64,000 nt of DNA from Aphrocallistes beatrix. Lineage: Eukaryota > Porifera > Hexactinellida > Sceptrulophora > Aphrocallistidae. The translations under genes and the position numbers were made by a program. The notes beneath the pieces are model-generated. The model made no database searches, was not told the origin of the DNA, and was given only the letters and a program-made list of their open reading frames with translations. The DNA lies in the NCBI GenBank assembly GCA_963281255.1, contig OY725494.1, positions 1,873,934 through 1,937,933 of the forward strand, in the 5' to 3' direction. Within the stretch, counting starts at the first letter, position 1. Each line of letters opens with the position of its first letter. Shown here piece by piece: positions 23,901 through 33,963 of this stretch.

Positions 23901-24272
23901 TATATATTGGACACATTTGGAGAAATTCTTTGGCTGCGGGTTCCTAGCAACGACCAGGAATGTGAAAAATTTCCTGGCAGTTGCTATGAACGGACATCCA
24001 AAAAATCTCAAAATTTAGTCAATATATATATAACAAATTACTGGAAATTAGTTCTGAGCACGAATTTTACATTAAAATGATGATCTGACATGGTTCAAAG
24101 AAGTTATTGATCTGGGATTCCGGAGGATACTATCGAGTGTGGTTATTTTTGGGTAGCCAGTCATCATTGACCAGTTTTTCACACTTTTGACGGTGAAAAA
24201 TTTTGATATACCATATTTTGAAGTTAAGTACTACTATAAGTTGTCGAATAAGGATACTTGCATGTTATTTAA
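17955..24272. repeat. Large direct duplicate, copy 2 (after the gap)
   Basis: Repeats 11413-17730. It contains second copies of the Tc1 MITE (19356-19833), PEX5 exon 1 (19864-20710), the CpG-rich ORF, MITE A (from 21256), the Tc1-like element (21499-23900) and MITE B (22493-23570). Beyond 24272 the sequence continues normally through the end of MITE A, so this copy has the natural right flank while copy 1 has the natural left flank. Confidence 0.95.
19864..20710 (-). CDS. PEX5: PEX5 exon 1, second copy (probable assembly duplicate)
   Basis: Translates identically to the exon at 13322-14168, with the same donor. No second copy of the C-terminal exon exists in the window. If real, transcripts from this copy would have to skip over the first; more simply it is the same locus assembled twice across the N gap. 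Confidence 0.85.
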
Positions 24273-24820
24273 TATTCCAAAGCAGTTAAAACTAATGGAA
24301 ATTGAGGGACTTATATGGATATTTTTATAATCCTATTTTCTGAGACATTTTTTTCAGCAATTATAAAGGTGATAACCTTTTGTAAATTCAACATAGGGGC
24401 GAAAACTCAACGGTTTTTGATAGATCTCGAAGAGTAGAACATAATGAAAAGACATAATTTTGATATTACGTTTAAAAAGAGAATTATGAAAAAAATAGTG
24501 TCAAAATTACTAAAAATAAAATTCCTCGGGTGTTTTTGCGTGAATTTTTAACAATTTTCAAAATTTCAAAAATTTGTCTGTTTATTAGTTAGATCATCGA
24601 TTTATGAATGAATTCGAAAAGTTGCTAAAGGATTGTATGCATATTGTGTCCGATTTCTTCCTTGTAAAATGACTAAATTTTTTTAAAAGTTTTTATCTGT
24701 TGCAATATTTCAATTATTAATGCAGTTTTGCAGATAACTCTGCGATTCAAATCTGCAATGAAAAATTTAAATGAATCGTTTGAAAAAGTCAAAAGTTAGC
24801 TATTATAGGAAAGGCCAACC
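21256..24820. mobile_element. MITE A, second copy, complete with right terminus
   Basis: Bounded by TTAA at 21252-21255 and 24821-24824. It contains the Tc1-like element (21499-23900) with MITE B (22493-23570) inside it. Without the Tc1 insert it is about 1.16 kb, close to the 1.08 kb of MITE B. This is the only place where the right end of MITE A can be read. Confidence 0.85.
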
Positions 24821-24913
24821 TTAATTCTGATAAAACTTACAAGGGGTTAAGGTTGGCTTTTCCTATGGGCATTTTGTTTTTATCAAAAATTTGCCAAAAG
24901 TCCTTTTTAATAC

Positions 24914-25138
24914 ATTACAGATAATGACCATAATAACACAGCCAGCAACTCCAAGGTGTGGCGGCTCTACGTCTGAGAGGTAATCCGAGTCAAAAGCAAA
25001 CTTGGAGAACACTGCAGCCATTGCTGCGAATAATCCTGCCATCGAAGACAAAATAACTCCATCGGCCAGTATCTTCATCTGAATGACAATGGAAGAACGC
25101 TGGCTAATGCAAATTGAGGTTTTGTCAATTAATTGCAT
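24914..25138 (-). CDS. TMEM42: TMEM42-like exon (EamA-type membrane protein) inside a MITE
   Basis: TMEM42 is a small multi-pass membrane protein of the EamA/drug-metabolite-transporter type, function unknown. The frame contains MKILADGVILSSMAGLFAAM, then AVFSKFAFDSDYL, then GVAGCVIMVIICN. It aligns with the first two membrane helices of TMEM42 (the GVFN.L.AG..GALAAASAKLAF region and the following GII..A..N). A GT donor follows directly after the AAT codon (24913-24912), where the family continues with LMWTFF. The open frame extends upstream to an ATG at 25138; alternatively CATTCAG before 25078 is an acceptor. No further TMEM42 exon was found. It may be a captured fragment rather than a working gene. 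The identification comes from remembered family sequence, not a search. Confidence 0.6.
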
Positions 25139-25905
25139 TCTCAATAATTATAAGATAAGTTTATGACCTATACTGATTATTGGTATTTAACATAAGATAT
25201 CCAACTGATTACGTAAGTATAGGCAATCTGACCGAATATTAATTAATTTGCCATTAATCATTTTTAGATCCCTAAAGGGGTTGGTTCTAAACATTAATTT
25301 CGATTTTTAGAATTTAAATGCTAATATTTCGCCACTTAGAGCCACGTGTACCACCTGGTTTCACCCACAAAAGGAAATATTTTTGAAGCGAAATGTCTCA
25401 TATCCATAACTTCCTTGAACCATTTCAGATCATCGTTTTAATGCTAAATTCGTGCTCAGCACTAAATTTCCAACAATTTGATATATATTGGACACATTTG
25501 GAGAAATTCTTTGGCTGTGGGTTCCTAGAAACTGCCAAGAATGTGAAAAAATTCCTGGCCGTTGCTATGCACGGACATCAAAAAAATTATCCAAATATGG
25601 TCAATCATAGCATTCTATATACTAAGGCAATGGTACTCTATTCAAAATCTTGACCATGGATGGCAATTACCATCGGCTTTCAAAATATCATGTATTGTTA
25701 TACTGCCTTTCATTACTATTCTAAAGTACTCTAATGTAACATTTGATAAATTTTAATGATTTCGGACCACTCAATCCACTTAAAATTAACATATTATTAT
25801 ACACTTTAATAGTAAAATCACAATCAATACACTGCTAAATATAAATAAATAATTAAATAAATAAAAGATAAAGTGTGACAATTCATTTATAACTAGACTA
25901 GAATC

Positions 25906-25910
<5 letters not shown>

Positions 25911-25974
<64 letters not shown>
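25911..25974. repeat. (TC)n microsatellite
   Basis: About 32 uninterrupted TC units inside element D. Confidence 0.95.
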
Positions 25975-25977
<3 letters not shown>

Positions 25978-25996
25978 CAAAAGAACATAAAAAATA

Positions 25997-26185
25997 CAGT
26001 CAGGGCCGCTAATTGTGAACCACCAGGGGGCCAAGAATCTGTTCAAAATAGAGATACTTCATATTAATTAACCGAACTTGATTCAATACAAATCCTATCT
26101 AAAAAAAGGAATTCGGACCAGGAGGGTTAGTTCATAATAAACGAATGTTCATATTAAGTGGGTTCATAGTAAGCGACCCTGACTG
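25997..26185. repeat. 189-bp pogo/Tigger-like MITE
   Basis: Begins CAGTCAGGGCCGCTAATTGT and ends with the complement of CAGTCAGGGTCGCTTACTAT, TA on each side. No coding content. Inserted in element D. Confidence 0.75.
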
Positions 26186-26259
26186 TAGTTATATTTTTAG
26201 CTTAGTGTTATCTCCATTTCATCACTACGAATGTAGATTCAGAAGAATGACATGACGCT

Positions 26260-26460
26260 CTAAATCGTTAAATTGGAAGCAACTTCTAGAATTTTAGTAT
26301 ACTCACTCTCTAAACCAATACTTTTTTTAATCTTAGCATTAGTGATATTATGAATGGCATTATTCACGTGTTGAATCGAAAGGGTGGATGAGGAAATTAC
26401 CTTCTCATTTTTAATAATTTCAAATAATTCGACTTCATTAATGATATTTTCCAATGACAT
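26260..26460 (-). CDS. Short unrecognised ORF in element D
   Basis: 66 residues starting MSLENIINEVELFEIIKNEK, charged and probably helical. It lies downstream of the THAP exon on the same strand and may be a fragment of the same transposon gene. No family recognised. Confidence 0.25.
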   Translation of the reverse strand: MSLENIINEVELFEIIKNEKVISSSTLSIQHVNNAIHNITNAKIKKSIGLESEYTKILEVASNLTI

Positions 26461-26689
26461 GGTATCGGTTAGTGAGTGGCAGGATAGTTAATTTTTGTAT
26501 GTTTCCTTATAAAAAGCCTTGTAATATAAATTTTCATTAATAATTATTGAACGTTCGATTGTAGAAATTTCATTATGATATTGTATCTTAAGAAAAAAGA
26601 TGACCGTTGAATTTGGTCAATTCATAACCCACCGACAGGGAGTTCGACTAGATGCAATTTAGAATTAATACAATTAAGAGTAGAAATAG

Positions 26690-27172
26690 TAAACTTAGCT
26701 TCAGTTTCTTTGAATTCCGCAAGCCTCTTCTGATATGCTTCTTATATCCTCCTTCACTCCTTGCCATATAGAGATAGTCTTTGACAACTAACAGTAGCGT
26801 CCGTCAGATAACTAGGACAGTTAGGAAAGATGTTAGGGACTGCACCCTTCTTGAGACCCACTTTCTTCCTTTCCGTCTCAATCATCCTCAATCCATCTGA
26901 GAATTGAATGGTCATTTCGATGTCTTCTTCATGGAAATGGTGTATGCAGACCTTGAAATAAAAAAAACAAATTATAATAGACTATTGTGATTAAAGTGTA
27001 TTATCAAACATACCCTCAATCGTTTGTTCATCTCGTAGTCTTCTCTCCGCCGAGGTATAGCTCGGAACCATTTTTCACGAGTTACATTGTCAGCAGGAAA
27101 AGAGAAAATAGGTTGGATTCATCTTATCACAATAGTTTAACTTACAACCAGGTACCAGACGAGCCATGTTGA
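26690..27172 (-). pseudogene. THAP-type zinc-finger gene, frameshifted
   Basis: THAP fingers are C2CH DNA-binding modules found in P-element and Kolobok transposases and in host regulators. Exon 1 starts at the ATG at 27172 (MARLVPGCKLNYC, first Cys pair), then in shifted frames IFSFPADNVTREKWFRAI with the invariant Trp. A donor GTATGT near 27010 and an acceptor TTTATTTCAAG near 26957 bound a short intron of about 55 bp. Exon 2 reads VCIHHFHEEDIEM (Cys-x2-His) and GLKKGAVPNIFPNCPSYL, the AVPxIFP signature. At least two single-base frame changes lie in exon 1. The reading after the THAP domain has stops. Located inside element D. Confidence 0.75.
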
Positions 27173-28081
27173 AAAGTATGCTGTGTGAATCGAGTAATAG
27201 TGAGAATAGGGTAGAATAGAGCAGATGTGATGTGAAGATGAGTGTTGAATAGACAAGCGATGTGCAGATAGGCGATTTGAGTGAGTGACAATATTTTGAG
27301 AACATTTTGAAATATCGTTTTTAATTATTATGGGACCAAAATATGGTTGGTCATTTTATTCAGTGACGTTTATTAAACAAAAGTTGACACATATTGGTAA
27401 ATTCACAGGCTTATTTCGAAGTAATTACATCAGTTCATCTATTCCTGAACCCGAGGTTGTAAAAATCAAGTGTTGTCATTGTAAGGTGATGTATTCTGAT
27501 ATTTTTCACGCATAGATAGATGATGCAAATATCCAGGAAAATAAATTATTTCAGTTTCGGAAAATTATTCCAAAATATCTTCTAAGTAAGTAGGGAGTAT
27601 ATGAATTTATAATATTTAATCATAAAATCATAAAATTTGATAAATTAATTGTCTAGAAAGTTCGATGGCAATTGCCATCCATGGTCCAGATTTTGAATAG
27701 AGTGCCATTGCCTTAGTATATAGAATGCTTATATAAATATATACATCAAATTGCTGGAAATTTAGTGCTGAGCACAAATTTAGCATTAAAATGATGACCT
27801 CACATGATTCAAAGAAGTTATTGATCTGGGATTCCGAAGGATACTATCGAATGTGGTTATTTTTGGGTGGGCAGTCATCAATGACCAGTTTTTCACACTT
27901 GTTGAAAATTTTTGATATACCAAATTTTGAAGTTATGTACTACTCTAAGTTGTCGAATAAGGATATTTGCATGTTATTTAATATTCCAAAGCAGTTAAAA
28001 CTAATGGAAATTAAAGTACATATATAAATATTTTCTAAATCCTATTTTCTGAGATTTTTTTTCAGCAATTATAAAGGTAAC

Positions 28082-28574
28082 AAGCGCGCTTCGCGCTTGC
28101 TTGCGCTGCGCGACTGGCGGACACTTTGTGTCCGCCGGAGGCTCCCTTCGGTCGCCTGGAGTCACATTGGTTAATTATAAGGGAGATAACATCTCTAAAT
28201 ATGTCTGTTCTACTGTGCTAATCGATATCACTCGAAAAATCACCAAATTTGTCAATTTTAAAATTTTTGATGCGTAATGATGACGTCATAACAAAGTGAT
28301 GAGTCATCATTTTTTGATGAAAGTCGCATCATATGTGAGGTATGTTAGTATACAGATGCTATTAAAATTTCAGCCTTCTATCTCCTATAATGGCTGAGTT
28401 ATGCCCGAATAACTGTGTTGCTTAACTTTTAAAAATGTGACAATGACGTCATAATTCCATGATGAGTCGACATTTTGCTCTGAACTCAGAACTTACTGGA
28501 GCCATAGCCAAAAAACTCCCACATGCCAAAAATCAGCCTTCTGTGCCCGGCAGTTTCTTCAATCAATTCGTTAC

Positions 28575-28617
<43 letters not shown>

Positions 28618-28646
28618 CACAATAATCGAGTTTTAATAGTAAGGAT
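28082..28646 (+). mobile_element. FTA element, nearly complete
   Basis: It begins AAGCGCGCTTCGCGCTTGCT, then the hairpin GGCGGACACTTTGTGTCCGCC type stem (about 28117-28137), the TTAATTATAAGGGAGATAAC block, TGACGTCA (about 28281), TGAGTCA (about 28300), TGACGTCA (about 28445), the AATCAATTCGTTACAGAT end, a TA tract (28577-28612) and the terminus TCGAGTTTTAATAGTAAGGA. There is no inverted terminus at the hairpin end. Confidence 0.75.
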
Positions 28647-29048
28647 GACTCAGTAATTATGAATGCTAGCAGTTAACCACAAAAAAAATGAGCTTTGTTG
28701 CACCTCTTGAGATCCATTTTCAAAGTAAAATTCGTAATTTATACAAAATTACCTATTTATCCCTAGTTATCCACTGTCTGAATGTCATTTAATTGGCTAC
28801 ACCAGGGATTCCAGAACTGGCAAAAAAAGTAGTGCGGATTCTTTTCGCCAAGGGTTTACTAGCTACTTTATTCTTCCTCTATTTTAGATTTAGTTTACTC
28901 ACTCACTACATTTTTTTACTTGCTACTTATTTTTTGACCAGCATTTAGTTGGCGTGAGGGGAATAAATTATTGATCGTGAAGTATAAGATCGAATGCTCA
29001 AATATTTCTGCAAATCAATCGATGCATTTCAGAGTTCTCTTAATTTAA
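28647..29048. other. No recognised feature
   Basis: AT-rich sequence between the FTA element and MITE G. No ORF or repeat end recognised. Confidence 0.4.
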
Positions 29049-30558
29049 GGTTGGCCTTTCCTATGGGCATTTTGTTTTTTATCAAAAATTTGCCAAAAGT
29101 CCTTTTTAACTATTTTAGGATAACTAAAGGGGTTCTAAACAATAATTTCGATTTTTAGAATTTCTATGCTAATATTTCGCCACTTAGAGCCACTTGTACC
29201 ACCTGGTGTCGCCTATAAAAGGACACATTTTGTCTCATATCCATAACTTCTTTGAACCATGTCAGATCATCATTTTAATGCTAAATTCGTGCTCAGCACT
29301 AAATTTCCAGCAATTTGATATATATATTGGACATATTTGGAGAAATTCCTTAGCTGCGGGTTCCTAACAACGGCCAGGAATGTGAAAAAATTTCTGGTCG
29401 TTGCTATGCACGGACATCCAAAAACTTCTCCAAATATGGTCAATATATATATCAAATTGCTGGAAATTTAGTGCTGAACACGAATTTAGTATTAAAATGA
29501 TGATCTGACATGGTTCGAAGATGTTATTGATCTCGAATTCCGGTGGACACTATCGAATGCAGTTATTTTTCGGTGGCCAGTCAGCAATGACAATTTTTTC
29601 CCATTTTTGATGGAGAAAAATTTGATATACCATATTTTGAAGTTAAGTAGTCCTATAAGTTGTCGAATAAGGATATTTGCATGTTATTTAATATTCCAAA
29701 ACAGTTAAACTAATGGAAATTGAGGGACATATATAAATATTTTCTAAATCCTATTTTCTGAGACTTTTTTTTCAGCAATTATAAAGGTGATAACTTTTTG
29801 TAAATTCAACATAGGGACGAAAACTTAACGGTTTCTGATAGATCTCGAAGAGTAGAACATAATGAACAGACAGAATTTTGATAATACAAATAAAAAGAGA
29901 ATTAAGAAAAAAATAGTGTCAAAATTACTAAAAATAAAATTCCTCGGGTGTTTTAGTGTGAATTTTTAACAATTTTCAAAATTTCAAAAATCTGTCTGTT
30001 CATTAGTTAGATCATCGATTTATGAATGAATTTGAAAAGTTTCTAATGGATTGTATGCATATTGTTTGTGAAAAAAAATTGGTTAATTTACAAGGAAGAA
30101 ATCGGACACAATATGATTACAATCCTTTAGAAACTTTTCAAATTCATTCATAAATCGATGATCTAACTAATGAACAAACAGATTTTTGAAATTTTGAAAA
30201 TTGTCAAAAATTCACACCAAAACACCCGAGGAATTTTATTTTTCGTAATTTTGACACTATTTTTTTCATAATTCTCTTTTTAAACGTGATATCAAAATTA
30301 TGTCTTTTCATTATGTTATACTCTTGAGATCTATCAAAAAAGTTGAGTTTTCGCCCCTATCTTGAATTTACAAAAAGTTATCACCTTATAATTGCTGAAA
30401 AAAAAGTCTCAGAAAATAAGATTTAGAAAAAATTCATATGTCCCTCAATTTTCATTAGTTTTATCTGCTTTAGAATATTAAATAGCATGCAAATATCCTT
30501 ATTCGACAACTTATAGCAGTACTTAACTTCAAAATATGGTATATCAAAATTTTTCATT
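29049..30558. mobile_element. TTAA-target MITE 'G' ending in a large palindrome
   Basis: It starts GGTTGGCCTTTCCTATGGGC after TTAA (29045-29048) and follows the family body. Instead of the usual right end, the sequence from about 29580 to 30063 is repeated in inverted orientation from about 30085 to 30558 around a 20-bp spacer. The arms are about 475 bp with scattered differences. No right terminus. Confidence 0.75.
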
Positions 30559-31636
30559 TTTGATTTCAATTTTTGATTTCAATATTTTTTTATCTTCAAA
30601 AGTAATACTTAGTGATATATTCTGCGCCCTCCTATTAAAATATTTCTATTAATTACTGATTTTAGTATTTAAATCCATTGTCGGTATACTGCATTTATTT
30701 TATCACATAAGATCGAATCATTTAGATTCGTTTGTAGAGTATTTTTATGACTTCATACAATGAAATTGTCTAAAAATAGGCACTATTTTAGAATTTTTAA
30801 TTAAATTTGGAAAAATCTTCGCACATTTGTTTGAAGGAGTATTGTTGGTAATAATTCATCACCAGTATGCATATATTCATTTAGAAACCTAAGAACAGTA
30901 TGAAGCAAACATTTCAAGTTATCAGGACGCACATATTTTTAACTCAGTATAGGAATATAATTTTAGCCAAATTGGAAACTATAGCATTTAATAAATGAAT
31001 ATTGATGATAGATCATTTTAAACAGTTGAATGAATTACTACAACGTTTAGCTCAAGATAAATATATAAGTTTGGTTAAGATAGCTGAAGAAATCCTAAGC
31101 GGCGAGTACTGGCCTTAGCAAATCTGCATCGAGGTTTTCCATTATCATCTTGATAACCTTTTAGGGCATTTCCCAGGTTTTGGAAAGAAAACCCTTGATG
31201 TTAATCATTTACAAATTTCCACATTAAAAATAAATTTCGAATGATAAATTTTGTCTTTTTACATTTATAAATAATAATTACGCTGTGCTAGTTCTTTCTT
31301 TGCTCGCCATCCAGAATATTTACTCACTACCTTTCATTATCCCAAAAAAATACAAAGGTACTAAGTAGCAAGTAAATCCCTGGGCTACACTACACCATCG
31401 ATGCATAATCCTTGATCCATTCATATCCAATTAAATATTCCTTTTTTCTTCAGTTGATTCCCCAAATATAGCCGCAGTGGTCTCACAATTGGGATGAGGA
31501 AACAGTCCATAAAATAATTACCAACTGATTTACCAGTTAAATTAGAGGTAGCCTGCAATCTTAAACTAACGGATAATTTCACTGAATAGGCATGCAGGCA
31601 ATGTTCACATCTTAATGCTCAAGATATACGGTACCA
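30559..31636. other. Unassigned AT-rich stretch
   Basis: No ORF longer than 60 codons that I would defend. A minus-strand open segment around 31600-31440 (CEHCLHAYSVKLSVSLRL...) may belong to the decayed gene immediately to its right. Confidence 0.3.
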
Positions 31637-32151
31637 TTATTTTGGCAGCAATGGTAACATGTCGAGAACTAAAGGTTCATTCACTATTGTAAATTTAAAA
31701 CGAAGACGATTCGAAAATTTTTGCATGAGCAGAAAAGAAGCAATTAACTTACTATTAATTTTGCCTATTATTTTGCATTTAAAGTAAATAACACAATTAA
31801 ATTTATCTTGGATATTGACATTAAAGGCTTGGTTCAATCCTAAAAATAGCTCAGTCGCCCTGTAACATCGCTATATTTTTCAATTTATCAAAATTTAAAT
31901 TAAAAGAAATACTAGGGAGATGTATCTCATGGTCAAGATCACACTTAGTGTTAGCTAGTTCAATTTCCAAGCAATCAAGTACAAGTTCTGGATTAGACTG
32001 TGGAATATCTAACATGGAGGTTAGCTCAAGACAAGTATGACTATAATTATTTCCACTCTTTTCCTACCAATCGTATCAAGTTCTGCAATCCTTTGATATA
32101 CCACCTTATTGACGGATTTTTCAACTCGCCTTTTAATGGAATCTGGATTTA
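31637..32151 (-). pseudogene. Decayed gene of unknown family
   Basis: Consecutive minus-strand frames look coding rather than random. After a good acceptor (TTTTTGTAG near 32153) comes NPDSIKRRVEKSVNKVVYQR. A frame change leads to NNYSHTCLELTSMLDIPQ and ELVLDCLEIELANTKCDL. Another change near 31858 leads to ATELFLGLNQAFNVNIQDKF, and the frame runs to MLPLLPK and a stop at 31637. The composition is that of an ordinary cytosolic protein, not a transposase. It could be a host pseudogene, or a gene whose frames are broken by sequence errors. No family recognised. Confidence 0.35.
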
Positions 32152-32995
32152 CTACAAAAACTTAAAAATCAGGCATTGGATTTAGTGGGATATCTTGGCT
32201 ATTCAAGGGGACACTGGGGAGAACACATTCGCTTACCACCATTTGGGTATCAGGGTTAGTCAAATTGAAATATTTCAGGGTATCGCCATACTTTTCATTA
32301 CTATATTTTATCAAGTGATACGAATTGGAGAAAATACCGAACTTAAGCATAAACTATTTGCAATAAAAAAAAATTCAATATCTTTAAAATGCGAAATGTT
32401 AACTGTGTAGATTTAAGATAAAGGTTAAATGATAAACTCAATTGCCAAAAAAATGAAAAATGGTAGTTTTCTATCAAATAATCACATAGAAACTTTATGC
32501 GCATATTTAACGTCAAATTCCCGCTTGATTCAGGGGTGTATGCTAAATTAAATTTGGAAAATGTAAAATATCAATAGGTTTGAGAACCACTTTGTTGAAG
32601 GTTCATCAAACTTCACCATAAAAACAAAAAGCTGGAAAAAGAAAATTATCTTGATTAATTAATTATAGTTAAAGCTTTTAATATTATGTTAACAATTTAT
32701 TATCATGGAAAATAACAACTATTAAAGAAAAACAATAACATGTCAGTGAAGTTACTTTACACATAAACATAAACATAAACTATAATCAAAACATATCATA
32801 TACATTGAGAAATTACATAAGATTACGGAATGGCACTAATTTTCACTTGTATGGAATAACATTTGGTCAAAATTGAATGAGAATCAGCCAGTAACTTTAG
32901 AATTTGTGACGCGAAACTAAAATAGTGATATCATTAATGGCCATTAACTTTTTTAATATTCAAAAATAAATAATTTCATGCAAATGAACACGATA
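32152..32995. other. 3' flank of DDOST
   Basis: Region downstream of the DDOST stop. A minus-strand AATAAA (plus-strand TTTATT near 32695) lies about 300 nt after the stop and is a plausible polyadenylation signal. Nothing else recognised. Confidence 0.4.
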
Positions 32996-33369
32996 CTAAT
33001 CAAATTTTGACTTATGCGAAGACAAATGATTCAGAAATATCAATATGAAGAGAATAAATCCAAATAACATCGAGAATGAGCTAAAGTAGTATGGAAATGC
33101 ACATGAAATATATCTCTCATATTCTACGTGCTCATAAGGTCTGACCGATACTTGAGTTACACTGTTGATAAAATTATAACCAATTCTTCCATGTTGAACA
33201 ATGAATTGGAATACACCATAAACATCTGGGAGCATAAATCTAGCATTGTGCTTATTTTCAGAAGAAATATTCAAAGTTAGTCGAACAAAAGGGTCAATTC
33301 GGCGAAATTCAAATTGAACATCATTATTATGAAAATCTTTCCAACTGTCGTTAAAAAGTTCTTCAATAC
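32996..33369 (-). CDS. DDOST: DDOST/OST48, last coding exon
   Basis: DDOST (OST48, yeast Wbp1) is a non-catalytic subunit of the ER oligosaccharyltransferase that N-glycosylates nascent proteins. This exon encodes the luminal C-terminal part and the single membrane anchor. The acceptor is TTTATAG at 33370. The frame gives IEELFNDSWKDF, VQFEFRRIDPFVRL, MLPDVYGVFQFIV, STQVSVRP.EH..YERY after a two-residue shift in spacing (seen as SVTQVSVRPYEHVEYERYIS), and AFPYYFSSFSMLFGFILFIL, which is the transmembrane helix, then a short basic cytosolic tail. These match the conserved DDOST order DPFVR, LPDVYGVFQF, TQVSVRP, YERF and AYPYYASAFSM. The exon starts with two bases that complete an Arg codon split by the intron, matching the donor at 60064. 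Confidence 0.95.
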
Positions 33370-33487
33370 CTATAAAATATGAAAAAGGAATGCATTACAC
33401 TTAGGCTTGGAACACAGTTTAGCAAGAGGTCTAAACTTTATATCATTTGAAAGTACAGGGTTGGTGGACTATTTTTATGATATCATA

Positions 33488-33963
33488 CACTGCCTGAACA
33501 AAAGTATTCGTACACCCCATAATTCCCCATACAAATAGTTATACCACTGATTTATTTAGCGAGTCAAAGTATTTAATTGGTAAGAGATACGCTTAATTTA
33601 ACTTCAAATTCGAATCCTCCATATTCGAATTACTCACTTTATAATCTTTCAACCTGTTTACACTCCCACAAGGTTAAAAATTTTCAAACTGTGCCACCTC
33701 ATACCATCAATGCCATCATATACAATGGTGATCACTCGCGACATGTGACATAGGAAAGCAAATGCTGAAAATACTTAATCTTGAAGAAGAGTAATTAAGT
33801 TGAAGATTAAAAAGTGAGTAATTCGAATATGGAGAATTCGAATTTGAAGTTAAATTAAGCGTACCTCTTACCAATTAAAAAACTTGACTCGCTAAATAAA
33901 CCAGTAGTATAACTATTTGTATGGGGAATTATGGGGTGTACGAATACTTTTGTTCAGGCAGTG
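33488..33963. mobile_element. Tc1-type foldback MITE, intact
   Basis: Ends CACTGCCTGAACAAAAGTAT and complement, TA on both sides, 476 bp. The two halves are complementary over about 200 bp each, with blocks such as GAGATACGCTTAATTTAACT and its inverse. It is the best-preserved copy of a family with at least five members here. Confidence 0.9.

Larger units (their letters stand above)
25609..27729 (-). mobile_element. Element D: about 2.1-kb inverted-repeat transposon carrying a THAP gene
   Basis: The left end AGCATTCTATATACTAAGGC (25609) is matched in inverted orientation ending at 27729, and similarity continues about 65 bp through the CCATGGATGGCAATTGCCAT region. It lies at the central TA run of MITE C. 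Contents on the minus strand are a broken THAP-domain gene and a short ORF (26460-26260). A THAP finger plus inverted termini suggests a P- or Kolobok-type transposon; no catalytic domain was recognised. A related terminus pair bounds 48302-49606. Confidence 0.65.
24851..28079. mobile_element. TTAA-target MITE 'C', with a gene segment and element D inside
   Basis: It starts GGTTGGCTTTTCCTATGGGC after TTAA (24847-24850), only 22 bp beyond the right TTAA of MITE A. After 60 bp it is interrupted by a 343-bp foreign segment (24911-25253) with TTAA on both sides. The MITE body resumes (25258-25606), is interrupted again by element D, and continues from about 27731 to 28079, where an FTA element truncates it. 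Confidence 0.75.

Noticed and set aside
25786..26046. Minus-strand frame with an Arg-Glu repeat
   Set aside because: Product of the (TC)n microsatellite.
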